From positions 2,435,984-2,499,983 of the forward strand of contig NZ_BMKQ01000001.1 of assembly GCF_014644415.1 (NCBI RefSeq): a stretch of 64,000 nucleotides of DNA, in the 5' to 3' direction. A model generated the notes under the pieces. The model was given only the letters and a program-made list of their open reading frames with translations. It was not told where the DNA came from and made no database searches. This document shows positions 8,160 to 16,101 of this stretch, in pieces (the stretch's first letter is position 1; every line of letters starts with the position of its first letter). The position numbers were made by a program, and so were the translations under genes. Origin of the DNA: Marmoricola endophyticus. GTDB taxonomy: Bacteria; Actinomycetota; Actinomycetes; Propionibacteriales; Nocardioidaceae.

Positions 8160-10307
8160 TCAGCCGTCGTCGCCCTGGTCGTCCCCGTCGTCCTGGCTCT
8201 GCGCGGAGGCGTTGTCGTCGGAGGAGCTTGTGGTGCTGCTCTGCGAGCGGGTGGGGCGGACGAAGTCCTTGCCGTCGAGGTACTGCGAGATGCCCTTCAT
8301 CGCGTCACCCCACAGCGGCCCGGCCACCGTGGACCCGAACGCGCGCCCGGCATACACGCCGCCGACGTTCTGGTAGTTCAGCGTGATCGGGGTTCCCTTG
8401 GAGTTGGCACCGGCCACCATCGCCACGGTCGCGATGTCGGAGCTGTAGCCGTCGAACCAGACCGCCTTGTTGTCCTGGATGGTGCCGGTCTTGCCGGCTG
8501 TCGGCTTGCCGTTCTGCAGGGCGGAGCCGAAGCCGCCCTCCATCACTCCGCGCAGGATGTCGCTCACCGTGTCGGCGGTGTTCTCGCTCATCACGCGCTG
8601 GCACTTGTCGTCGTACTTCTTGAAGACCTTGTCCTCGGCGTTGAGGATCTCCGTGACCGGCTTGGTGTCGCAGTGCATGCCGCGCGCGGCGAAGGTGGCG
8701 TACGCACCCGCCATCTCCAGCGGGCTCACCGACGGCACGCCGAGGGTGAAGGAGGGCACCTGCTCGCGGTCGGGGTCGGTGAGCTGGACGCCCATCTTTC
8801 TGGCCAGCTTGTACGGGTCGCAGATGCCGGTGCGCTGCTCGAGCTGGACGTAGAAGGTGTTCACCGAGTCCTGCGTGCCGGAGTAGAGGTTCGGCGCGGG
8901 CGGCGACTTCGTCGAGTTGCTGACCGTGTAGGTGTCCGAGGAGGTGTACGGCCCGTCGCAGGTCCGGTAGTCGTTCTGCCGCAGCGTGATCGGGCTGGGC
9001 GAGCGGATCGCGGTGTACGGCGAGATCCCCTGCTCGAGCGCCGCGGCGAGCACGAACACCTTGAACGTCGACCCGGCCTGGAAGCCGGCGGAGTCGCCGA
9101 GGCTCGAGGGGATGACGTAGTTGAGGAACGTCTCGCCCTTGCCCATGTCGCGACCCATCGGGCGGGACTGGCTGATCGCGCGGACGTCGCCGGTCCCGGG
9201 CTCGACCATCGCCATCGCCCCGATCGCCTGGTCGGTCGGGTTGACGTGGTCCTGCACGGCGTCGTCGGTCTGGTCCTGGAAGGCGGGCCGCAGCGTGGTC
9301 TTGATGGTCAGCCCGCCGGTCTGCAGCAGCCGCTGGCGGTCCTCGCGGGTCTTGCCCAGCGCGGGGTCGGCGAGCAGGTAGTTGACCGCGTAGTCGCAGA
9401 AGAACGGTGCGGAGGCGGACACGCAGCCGTTGCGGTTCGGGGTGACCTTGAGGCCGAGCTTCGACTTGGTCGCCGCGGCGAGCTGCGCGTCGTCGATCCT
9501 GCCGAGCTCGTGCATCCGGGTCAGCACGATGTTGCGCCGCTGCAGCGCCTGGTCGGGGTTGTTGGTCGGGTCGAAGCCGACCGGGTTCTTCACCAGCCCG
9601 GCCAGCATCGCCGACTGCTGCAGCGTGAGGTCCTTGGCGTCGACGCTGAAGTAGTGCTGCGCGGCGGACTGGATGCCGTACGCCCCGTCGCCGAAGTAGG
9701 CGATGTTGAGGTAGCGGTTGAGGATCCACTTCTTCGAGTGGTTCTCCTCCAGCGCGACCGCGTGCCGCAGCTCGGCGATCTTGCGGGCGTACGTCTCGGC
9801 CGTCGCCGCCCGTCGCTCCTCGGCGGTCTGCGCCTGGGAGACCAGGGTCTGCTTGGCCAGCTGCTGGGTGATCGACGAGCCGCCCTGGACGTTGCCGGAG
9901 GTCTGGTTCGTGACGAAGGCGCGCAGGGTGCCCCGGATGTCCAGGGCGCCGTGGGAGTAGAACCGGTCGTCCTCGATGGAGATGATCGCCGTCTGCATGA
10001 TCGGCGCGATCTGGTCGAGCTCGACGTTGGTGCGGTTCTGCTGCGAGTCGTAGAAGGTCGCCAGCACGGAGCCGTTGGCCGCCAGCATCACCGAGCGCTG
10101 CGGCAGCGGGCCCGCGGAGAGGTCGGAGGGCATCTCCTTGACCGTCTTGCTGACCTGGTCCGCCGCGAGCCGGGTGCCGACCGCCGGGACGATCGCCAGA
10201 CCGCCCACCAGGAGGCCGGTGATCACCGCGACGATCCCCATCGTCCCGAGGTGCGCGAGGACGCCCTTGTTCGTCAGGTCGGGGTCGTCGACGGTCTCGG
10301 GAGGCAT
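8160..10307 (-). CDS. ponA2: Class A penicillin-binding protein (PonA2-like)
   Basis: A bifunctional peptidoglycan synthase of 715 residues that polymerises and cross-links glycan strands outside the membrane. One transmembrane helix is at residues about 22-45. The GT51 glycosyltransferase domain has IEDDRFYSHGALDIRG (catalytic Glu112) and QGGSSITQQLAKQ. The transpeptidase domain has the serine motif STFK, the SNSTKSP region and KTGT. The C-terminus is a Ser/Asp/Gln-rich acidic tail with no PASTA domain, unlike mycobacterial PonA2. The ATG (MPPETVDD) is preceded by TACCCT seven bases upstream, so the message may be leaderless. It is divergent from whiB, a pairing also known for whiB4-ponA2. 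Confidence 0.92.
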   Translation of the reverse strand: MPPETVDDPDLTNKGVLAHLGTMGIVAVITGLLVGGLAIVPAVGTRLAADQVSKTVKEMPSDLSAGPLPQRSVMLAANGSVLATFYDSQQNRTNVELDQIAPIMQTAIISIEDDRFYSHGALDIRGTLRAFVTNQTSGNVQGGSSITQQLAKQTLVSQAQTAEERRAATAETYARKIAELRHAVALEENHSKKWILNRYLNIAYFGDGAYGIQSAAQHYFSVDAKDLTLQQSAMLAGLVKNPVGFDPTNNPDQALQRRNIVLTRMHELGRIDDAQLAAATKSKLGLKVTPNRNGCVSASAPFFCDYAVNYLLADPALGKTREDRQRLLQTGGLTIKTTLRPAFQDQTDDAVQDHVNPTDQAIGAMAMVEPGTGDVRAISQSRPMGRDMGKGETFLNYVIPSSLGDSAGFQAGSTFKVFVLAAALEQGISPYTAIRSPSPITLRQNDYRTCDGPYTSSDTYTVSNSTKSPPAPNLYSGTQDSVNTFYVQLEQRTGICDPYKLARKMGVQLTDPDREQVPSFTLGVPSVSPLEMAGAYATFAARGMHCDTKPVTEILNAEDKVFKKYDDKCQRVMSENTADTVSDILRGVMEGGFGSALQNGKPTAGKTGTIQDNKAVWFDGYSSDIATVAMVAGANSKGTPITLNYQNVGGVYAGRAFGSTVAGPLWGDAMKGISQYLDGKDFVRPTRSQSSTTSSSDDNASAQSQDDGDDQGDDG

Positions 10308-10508
10308 GGCGCTCAGGGTACGGGAGTACAGGAAACCACTCGCGAATCGTTGGGTTCGGCGAACGGCGAACCCGGGTAGTCCGAAAGGACTAGACGAGAA
10401 CCATCCTCCGTGGCCGTGGTGCGAACGCGTCCCTTCTTCGAAGATTCTCAGCGGGGAGACCACTGACCGCGCCGACCGTGGCGCAGCACTCGGAGGAGAA
10501 CGAACGAC
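10308..10508. promoter_or_regulatory. Shared ponA2/whiB divergent promoter region
   Basis: This 201-bp region separates the two starts. On the minus strand TACCCT (10315-10320) lies seven bases before ponA2. Small hairpins occur: GGGTTCG/CGAACCC arms at 10352-10373, and TAGTCC-GAAA-GGACTA (10377-10392), which has a GNRA-type tetraloop. A GGAGGAG ribosome site precedes whiB. No operator could be assigned. Confidence 0.5.
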
Positions 10509-10802
10509 ATGTGGATCGACGACTGGGCCGCCGCCGCCGCTTGCCAGCAGTCCCAGCCCGACCAGCTCTTCGTCCGGGGGGCGGAGCAGCACAAGGCCAA
10601 GACGGTCTGCGCCGGCTGCCCCGTCCGTACCGAGTGCCTCGCCGAGGCCCTCGACAACGAGATCGAGTGGGGCGTGTGGGGCGGCATGACCGAGCGGGAG
10701 CGCCGCGCGCTCCTCAAGCGCCGTCCGAACGTCACCTCCTGGCGCCAGCTCCTCGAGACCGCCAAGGGCGAGCACGAGCAGCGGTACGCCGTCAACGGCT
10801 GA
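10509..10802 (+). CDS. WhiB-family iron-sulfur transcription factor (WhiB4-like)
   Basis: WhiB proteins bind a redox-sensitive 4Fe-4S cluster and act with the major sigma factor. This 97-residue protein has the four cluster cysteines (Cys12, then CAGC, then the Cys of TEC), the signature GVWGGMTERERRALLKRRP that follows the cluster domain, and a basic C-terminal segment. The ATG has a strong GGAGGAG site upstream. Its place next to ponA2 and the two ArsA-like ATPases matches the whiB4 locus of M. tuberculosis, so I read it as the WhiB4-type paralogue. A perfect hairpin terminator follows the stop. Confidence 0.93.
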   Translation: MWIDDWAAAAACQQSQPDQLFVRGAEQHKAKTVCAGCPVRTECLAEALDNEIEWGVWGGMTERERRALLKRRPNVTSWRQLLETAKGEHEQRYAVNG

Positions 10803-10817
10803 CCCCTCCACGGTCCT

Positions 10818-10852
10818 CGAGGCCCCCGTACCGACTCGGTACGGGGGCCTCG
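10818..10852 (+). terminator. Perfect 15-bp hairpin terminator after whiB
   Basis: CGAGGCCCCCGTACC pairs with its exact complement across a five-base loop (GACTC), 16 bases after the whiB stop. Confidence 0.9.
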
Positions 10853-10871
10853 TCGCGTCCGGGTGGGTGCT

Positions 10872-10999
10872 GGTGGTCTCGTCGTCCTCGCTCCCTTCAA
10901 CAGGCTCAGGACGGCGCGCTGCGCTCGCATCGGGCTCGACCACCCGTGCGACAGGTGGTCGAGCCTGACCGAGCGCCAGCGAGGGAGGACGTCGAGACC
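10872..10999. repeat. Inverted pair of REP-like elements
   Basis: A right copy (10954-10999) runs GGTGGTCGAGCC to GACGTCGAGACC. A diverged left copy (10872-10944) lies in the opposite orientation and ends CTCGACCACC, with nine bases between. Together they form a large palindrome between the whiB terminator and the convergent ATPase gene. Confidence 0.75.
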
Positions 11000-11018
11000 C
11001 GGTGACGGACCTGCGGCC

Positions 11019-12212
11019 TCAGTCCTGGTCGGCGAGGAGCTCGCCGATCCGGCGCAGGCCGTCGAGGTCGTGGACGTCGCCGGCCAGCGCCGGCAGGACC
11101 GCGGTCGCGACGTCGGGGTGAGCGGTCGCGAACCGGCCGCGCAGACGCGTCTGGCGCTCGACGACGCGTACCCGGTCGGCGTGCAGGCGCAGCAGGCCCG
11201 CGGCGAGCCGGTCGTCGGCGTCGTCGCTCGCGGCGAGCCGCTCGACCCCGGCCAGAGCGGCCTCGGCGGACAGGTCGCCGGCCGGCGTCGTGCTCGCGCG
11301 GTTGACCACGAGCCCGGCCAGCGGCATCGACTCCCCCGAGAGCCGCTCGACGAAGTACGCCGCCTCGCGCATCGCGTCCGGCTCCGGCGCGGCGACGACG
11401 AGGAACGCCGTCCCCCTCGCCTGGAGCAGCTCGAACGTGCGCTGCGCCCGCGCACGGAAGCCGCCGAAGAGCGTGTCGAAGGCGGTGACGAAGGTCTTCA
11501 TGTCGGTCAGCACCTGGGCGCCGATGATCTTGGCCATCGTGCCGGTGACCAGGCCGAAGCCGGTGGTCATCAGCTTCGCCGGCCCGCGGGCCGGTGCGAG
11601 GAGCAGCCGCATGAACTTCCCGTCGAGGAAGGACGAGAGTCGCTCCGGGGCGTCCAGGAAGTCCAGTGCGGAGCGCGAGGGTGGGGTGTCGACGACGATC
11701 AGGTCGTACTGCCCGGACTCGCGGGCCTGGCGGTCGAGCTGGCCGAGCTTCTCCATGGCCATGTACTCCTGCGTGCCCGCGAACGAGCTCGACACGGCGA
11801 TGTAGAACGGGTTGGCCAGGATCTGTGCCGCCTTCTCCGGGCTGGCCTGGCTCTCGACCACCTCGTCGAAGGTGCGCTTCATGTCCAGCATCATCGCGTC
11901 GAGCGAGCCGCCCGCTCCCGGGGCGACACCGGGCACCGGGCGCGGGGTGTTGTCCAGCTTCGCGATCCCCATCGACTGCGCGAGACGCCGGGCGGGGTCG
12001 ATGGTGAGGACGACGACCTTCCGTCCGCGCTCGGCGGCCCGCAGCGCGATCGCCGCCGAGGTCGTTGTCTTGCCGACGCCACCGGCACCGCAGCACACGA
12101 TGATCCTGCGGTCGGGGTCGTCGAGCAGTGCGTCGACGTCGAGCGCCGGTGCGGTCCGGGAGCGCGCGGCGAGCGGCCCGACACGGGCGTGGCCCCGGTC
12201 CTGCGCGGCCAT
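11019..12212 (-). CDS. ArsA/Get3-like ATPase (Rv3680-like)
   Basis: A 397-residue P-loop ATPase of the SIMIBI class related to ArsA and Get3. It has a deviant Walker A motif (GAGGVGKTTTSAA, residues about 44-56), the switch-like LTIDPARRLAQSMG and the Walker B region YDLIVVDTPPSRSALDFL. The ATG overlaps the stop of the partner ATPase by one base (TGATG); a GTG two codons earlier is possible. In M. tuberculosis the Rv3679-Rv3680 pair forms a heteromeric ATPase linked to glycerol and reactive-nitrogen tolerance. No arsenite-transporter gene lies nearby, so arsenic export is unlikely. Confidence 0.9.
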   Translation of the reverse strand: MAAQDRGHARVGPLAARSRTAPALDVDALLDDPDRRIIVCCGAGGVGKTTTSAAIALRAAERGRKVVVLTIDPARRLAQSMGIAKLDNTPRPVPGVAPGAGGSLDAMMLDMKRTFDEVVESQASPEKAAQILANPFYIAVSSSFAGTQEYMAMEKLGQLDRQARESGQYDLIVVDTPPSRSALDFLDAPERLSSFLDGKFMRLLLAPARGPAKLMTTGFGLVTGTMAKIIGAQVLTDMKTFVTAFDTLFGGFRARAQRTFELLQARGTAFLVVAAPEPDAMREAAYFVERLSGESMPLAGLVVNRASTTPAGDLSAEAALAGVERLAASDDADDRLAAGLLRLHADRVRVVERQTRLRGRFATAHPDVATAVLPALAGDVHDLDGLRRIGELLADQD

Positions 12213-13210
12213 CAGCACATCCCCTGGTCGCGCAGGACGCCCGCCAGCTCGTACAGCCCGGTCAGGTCGGTGCCGCCCGGCAGGCTCGGCAGGGAGTACG
12301 TCGGCACCCCGATCCCGGCGACCAGCGAGTCCTGGGCGTCCTCGAGGTCTCGCCGCTCCGCGTGGTCGCGGCCCTCGTCGACCAGCGTCTCCACCAGCGT
12401 GGGGGAGTGTCGTACGCCGGCCCGCTCCAGCGCCGTGCTGAGGCGGGTGCGCTCACCCGCACCCAGGCCCGCCTCCAGCCGCTCGCGATCGGTCGGGTCG
12501 AGGTCCTGGGGGCGGCGCAGGTTCACCACGACGCCGCCGACCGGGAGCTTCGCCGCACGCAGCTCCTTCACGGCGTCGGCGGTCTCCTGGACCGGCATCT
12601 CCTCCAGCACGGTGACCAGGTGCACCGCGGTCCGCCTCGAGCGCAGCAGGCGGGTGATCGCGTCGGCCTGGGAGCGGATCGGGCCGACCTTCGCCAACCC
12701 GGCCAGCTCGTCGTTGACGTTGAGGAACTGCGTGATCCGCCCGGTCGGCGGCGCGTCGAGGACGATGGCGTCGTACTCCCGGGCGCCCTTGTTGCGCGAG
12801 TTGCGGTTGGCCGCCTCGTAGACCTTGCCGGTCAGGAGCACGTCGCGCACGCCCGGCGCGATCGTGGTGGCGAACTCGACGACGCCGAACCGGTCGAGCA
12901 GCTTCCCGGCGCGGCCCAGGCGGTAGTACATCGCGAGGTACTCCAGCAGGGCCGCCTCCGGGTCGATGGCCAGCGCGTAGACCTCGCCCTCGCCGTCGGG
13001 GCCCCGTGCGATGCGGCGCTCCTCGTACGGCAGCGGCGCGACGTCGAAGAGCTGGGCGATCCCCTGACGCCCCTCGACCTCGCAGAGCAGCACGGTCTTC
13101 CCCCGTGAGGCGAGGGCGAGCGCGAGCGATGCCGCGACCGTGCTCTTGCCGGTGCCGCCCTTGCCGGACACGACGTGCACCTGGACGTCCGGCCAGTCGG
13201 TGTCGGGCAT
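12212..13210 (-). CDS. ArsA/Get3-like ATPase (Rv3679-like)
   Basis: The 332-residue upstream partner has the P-loop SGKGGTGKSTVAASLA (residues about 15-30), CEVEGRQGIAQLFD and YDAIVLDAPPTGRITQFL. It belongs with the downstream paralogue in a two-gene operon, and the pair probably works as a heterodimer. An ATG start with TAGGCT six bases upstream suggests leaderless transcription. The function in Nocardioides-like organisms is not known. Confidence 0.9.
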   Translation of the reverse strand: MPDTDWPDVQVHVVSGKGGTGKSTVAASLALALASRGKTVLLCEVEGRQGIAQLFDVAPLPYEERRIARGPDGEGEVYALAIDPEAALLEYLAMYYRLGRAGKLLDRFGVVEFATTIAPGVRDVLLTGKVYEAANRNSRNKGAREYDAIVLDAPPTGRITQFLNVNDELAGLAKVGPIRSQADAITRLLRSRRTAVHLVTVLEEMPVQETADAVKELRAAKLPVGGVVVNLRRPQDLDPTDRERLEAGLGAGERTRLSTALERAGVRHSPTLVETLVDEGRDHAERRDLEDAQDSLVAGIGVPTYSLPSLPGGTDLTGLYELAGVLRDQGMC

Positions 13211-13216
13211 GGCGAG

Positions 13217-13222
13217 AGCCTA
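13217..13222 (-). promoter_or_regulatory. Leaderless -10 box of the ATPase operon
   Basis: TAGGCT on the minus strand lies six bases before the ATG at 13210, the spacing expected when transcription starts at the first base of the start codon. Confidence 0.6.
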
Positions 13223-13241
13223 GGGGTGCGGGTGGGCGTGG

Positions 13242-13946
13242 TCAGGCGAGGGCTCGACCGAGCTGGTGCGCCGTGGCCACCACCGCCGTCGCGACCTCCT
13301 GCTCCTGGCTCAGCTCGAACAACGACACTCCGAGGCTGACCCGCTTCGCCTCGGGCCCGACCGGCACCGGGGCCGAGATCCCGTGCATCGACGGGATGAT
13401 CTGCGAGAACGACACGGCGTACCCCTGGCGCCGGGCGAGCGTCACGTCCTCGGGCTCGTCGATGCTCGGGGGTCGGGTCGAGAGGATCGCCAGACCGGCC
13501 GACCCGCGGTGCAGGGTGTCGAGCTGTCCGGCGCGGAACGCGACGTGCACGGACGCGCTGCGCGGTTCGACCACCATCAGCGCACGCACGTGGTCCTCGT
13601 CCTCCTGGACGACGAGGTGCGCGGTGGCGCCGACCGCGTCGGCGAGGTCCTCGAGCAACGGCAGGGCCAGGTCGCGCAGGTCGCGCTCCACCGGCTCGGC
13701 CAGCGGGACGAGCCCGGCGCCGAGGTGGAACCGCTTGGCCCGGTCGCGGCGCACCAGCCGGTGCGCCTCGAGGGTGCGGACGAACCGGTGCGCGACCGTG
13801 CGGTGCACCCCGATCGCCTCGGCCAGCTGGGTCACGGTCAGGGGCTCGCCGCGCGAGGCGAGCACCTCGAGCACTCGCAGCCCTGAGTCGAGGGTCTTCG
13901 ACACAGGGCTCTCGGCTTCTGTCGGTGAGGGATCCGCGTGCGCCAT
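13242..13946 (-). CDS. IclR-family regulator of the adjacent oxidoreductase cluster
   Basis: A 234-residue IclR protein. The winged helix spans LRVLEVLASRGEPLTVTQLA and GVHRTVAHRFVRTLEAH (residues about 27-70), followed by the effector-binding domain with GSAGLAILS and the PSMHGISAPVPVG motif. The chosen ATG (MAHADPSP) avoids a long upstream extension into the divergent promoter. It is divergent from the NTF2-SDR-SDR-flavoprotein-MFS cluster, and an inverted repeat sits at that promoter. It therefore probably controls that cluster and may respond to its substrate, which is unknown. Confidence 0.88.
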   Translation of the reverse strand: MAHADPSPTEAESPVSKTLDSGLRVLEVLASRGEPLTVTQLAEAIGVHRTVAHRFVRTLEAHRLVRRDRAKRFHLGAGLVPLAEPVERDLRDLALPLLEDLADAVGATAHLVVQEDEDHVRALMVVEPRSASVHVAFRAGQLDTLHRGSAGLAILSTRPPSIDEPEDVTLARRQGYAVSFSQIIPSMHGISAPVPVGPEAKRVSLGVSLFELSQEQEVATAVVATAHQLGRALA

Positions 13947-13997
13947 GGGCTGATCCTCTCCCGAGCCGGTCGACGTGCGCGTCGTCACACCGACCGC

Positions 13998-14065
13998 TTG
14001 ACGTGCGAGTGTGACGCGCCTAACCTCACGTGCAGTTATCGCACAGCACGTGCGAATAACGCACG
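13998..14065 (+). promoter_or_regulatory. Promoter and IclR operator-like inverted repeat
   Basis: TTGACG (13998-14003), a 17-base spacer and TAACCT (14021-14026) form a good sigma70-type promoter. Just downstream, CGTGCAGTTATCGCAC (14029-14044) and GTGCGAATAACGCACG (14050-14065) form an inverted repeat, 12 of 16 positions matching, that would cover the transcription start. Confidence 0.7.
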
Positions 14066-14076
14066 AAAGGAAGACG

Positions 14077-14481
14077 ATGCTCGTACCGGAGCTGGAGCGG
14101 CTGTACGCCCGGCAGTCGCGCTCGATCGACAGCGGCGACGCGGCCGGGTGGGCGGCGACCTTCACCGGCGACGGCGAGTTCCACTCGCCGAGCTACGCCG
14201 AGGCGCGCACCGGCACCGCTGCCCTCGTGGCGTTCGCGCAGGAGTACTACGAGCGCGGTCTCGAGACCGGCACCACGAGTCGCCACGTGGTGACGAACGT
14301 CGACGTCGAGCCCGGCCGGGACGCCGACCACCTCGTCGCCCACGCCTACCTGCAGATCGTGGCCACGCCCCGCGGCGGGGAGAGCCGGCTGGTCCGGCTC
14401 ACCACGCTGACCGACGACCTCGTCCGTGGCCCCGACGGTCACTGGCGCTTCGCGGTCCGCCGCGTCACCCGAGACGACTGA
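14077..14481 (+). CDS. NTF2/SnoaL-like protein
   Basis: A 134-residue protein of the NTF2-like alpha/beta-barrel superfamily. It opens with LERLYARQSRSIDSGDAAGWAATF and continues with GDGEFHSP, TSRHVVTNVDVE and HWRFAVRRV, the pattern of SnoaL-type isomerases, dehydratases and small aromatic-dioxygenase subunits. The ATG has a GAAAGGAAG site. It is the first gene of an operon with two SDRs and a flavoprotein, so a role as an isomerase or dehydratase on a ketone or steroid-like ring is possible. The substrate cannot be told from sequence. Confidence 0.78.
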   Translation: MLVPELERLYARQSRSIDSGDAAGWAATFTGDGEFHSPSYAEARTGTAALVAFAQEYYERGLETGTTSRHVVTNVDVEPGRDADHLVAHAYLQIVATPRGGESRLVRLTTLTDDLVRGPDGHWRFAVRRVTRDD

Positions 14482-14507
14482 CACCGAGAGAAGAAGGAAC
14501 CGACACA

Positions 14508-15335
14508 GTGAGCACCACCCGAGAGCACGAGCACCCCGGTCGCGTCGACGGCACGCTGATGGCGGTCGACCACCCCGACCTGCGCGGCAAGGTCGCGGTC
14601 GTGACCGGCGCCGGGAAGGGCATGGGGGCGCGCTTCTCCGCAGCTCTGGCCCGTCGTGGCGTCAACGTGGTCGGCGCCGACATCGACACCACGCTGATGA
14701 GCGAGTCGGCCACGGCCGTCGGTCTCGAGCACAGCGACGTCGAGGGCGCGGGCGTCGTCGTCGGCGCACCCGTCGACGTGCGTGACCGCGACGCCCAGCA
14801 GAAGCTCGCCGAGACGGCGGTGCGGGAGTTCGGCAAGGTCGACCTGTGGATCAACAACGCCGGGATCTTCCCCGAGGCGGCGGCGACCGACATCCCGGTC
14901 TCCCAGGTGCAGGCCACCTTGTCGATCAACGTGGAGGGCGTGCTCTACGGCGCACAGGCCGCCGCCTCGGTCATGGCGCCGGGCGGCTCGATCGTGAACA
15001 TGGCCAGCGTCGCGGCCCTTCGGGTACGTCGTGGCCGTGCGGCGTACTGCTCCTCGAAGGCCGCCGTCGCTCACCTCACCGAGTGCCTCGCCGTCGAGTT
15101 CGGCGACCTCGGCATCCGGGTGAACGCGATCGCGCCCGGGTTCGTCGACACCGAGATGACGCGCTGGGTGCAGGACGACCCCCAGGCACTCGAGGCCGCG
15201 CTCGGCAACATCCCGCTGCACCGCCTCGGCTCGCCCGAGGAGATCGTCGGCCCGATGCTGTTCCTGCTCTCCGACAGCGCTCGCTACGTCACCGGGACGG
15301 TCCTCTCCGTCGACGGTGGGTCCCGCCATGTCTGA
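14508..15335 (+). CDS. Short-chain dehydrogenase/reductase
   Basis: A classical SDR of 275 residues with the NAD(P)-binding motif TGAGKGMGARF (residues about 31-41), NNAG in LWINNAGIF, the catalytic Ser in NMASVAAL and the YCSSK active site. The C-terminal GGSRHV is typical of FabG-like enzymes. An extra N-terminal 25 residues precede the fold; the GTG start follows a GAAGAAGGAA ribosome site. The next SDR starts inside its last codons. Likely oxidises or reduces an alcohol/ketone in the pathway controlled by the IclR neighbour. Confidence 0.88.
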   Translation: MSTTREHEHPGRVDGTLMAVDHPDLRGKVAVVTGAGKGMGARFSAALARRGVNVVGADIDTTLMSESATAVGLEHSDVEGAGVVVGAPVDVRDRDAQQKLAETAVREFGKVDLWINNAGIFPEAAATDIPVSQVQATLSINVEGVLYGAQAAASVMAPGGSIVNMASVAALRVRRGRAAYCSSKAAVAHLTECLAVEFGDLGIRVNAIAPGFVDTEMTRWVQDDPQALEAALGNIPLHRLGSPEEIVGPMLFLLSDSARYVTGTVLSVDGGSRHV

Positions 15336-16101
15336 TGCCCGCACCGTGCTCGTCACCGGTGCCGCCGGCGGCATGGGGGCCGGGCACGCGAAGGCGCTGG
15401 CCGCTGAGGGGTGGAGGACCGTCCTCGCCGACGTCGCCGACCCGTCCCCCGTCGTCGCCGAGATCGAGAAGGCCGGTGGCACGGCCGCCGGAGTGCGTCT
15501 CGACGTCACCGATCCCGCGGCGTGGGCGTCGGCCGTCGAGGAGGTCCGGTCGACGTACGGCACGCTGCACGGGCTGGTCAACAACGCCGGGATCTCGCGT
15601 CGCCTGCGCTTCATGGACACTCCGGCCGAGGTGTGGCGCCAGGTGATGGCGATCAACCTCGACGGCCCGTTCCACGGCATCCAGGCGTGCGCGCCCCTGA
15701 TGCGGGACAGCGGCGGCGGCTCGATCGTCAACATCTCCAGCATCAGCGGGCAGATCGGCTACTTCAGCCCGTCGTACTCCGCCTCCAAGTGGGGACTGCG
15801 CGGTCTGACCAAGTCGGCCGCGGGCGAGCTCGCCGCCTGGGGGATCCGGGTCAACTCCGTGCACCCCGGCCTGGTCGGCACGCCGCTGCTGGCGGGCGCC
15901 GACGGTTTCGTCGCCTCGGCCGTCGCCAGCATTCCCGCCGGACGCACGGGTCGCCCCGAGGAGATCACCGACGCGGTGAGGTTCCTCCTCGGCGACTCCT
16001 CCACGTACGTGTCCGGTGCCGAGCTGACGATCGACGGCGCCATGACCTCGAACGGCCTCTACCACCGCATCCTCACCGAGATGGAGGGCGAGCTCTCATG
16101 A
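15328..16101 (+). CDS. Short-chain dehydrogenase/reductase
   Basis: A second SDR of 257 residues, with TGAAGGMGAGHA at the nucleotide-binding loop, NNAGIS, NISSISG and YSASKWGLRGL (catalytic Tyr and Lys), and a substrate-loop region starting VHPGLVGTPLL. It overlaps the preceding SDR by eight bases and the flavoprotein gene by four. It is clearly diverged from its neighbour, so the two probably act on different steps rather than being a recent duplication. Confidence 0.88.
   Translation: MSDARTVLVTGAAGGMGAGHAKALAAEGWRTVLADVADPSPVVAEIEKAGGTAAGVRLDVTDPAAWASAVEEVRSTYGTLHGLVNNAGISRRLRFMDTPAEVWRQVMAINLDGPFHGIQACAPLMRDSGGGSIVNISSISGQIGYFSPSYSASKWGLRGLTKSAAGELAAWGIRVNSVHPGLVGTPLLAGADGFVASAVASIPAGRTGRPEEITDAVRFLLGDSSTYVSGAELTIDGAMTSNGLYHRILTEMEGELS

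Noticed and set aside
8001-10379. Very long plus-strand open frame opposite ponA2
   Set aside because: Composition is the mirror of a high-GC gene. The minus strand carries all penicillin-binding-protein motifs; no domain is seen in the plus-strand reading.
11019-13210. Arsenite efflux ATPases
   Set aside because: The folds are ArsA-like, but no ars regulator, reductase or membrane pump is near; the position matches the Rv3679-Rv3680 pair instead.
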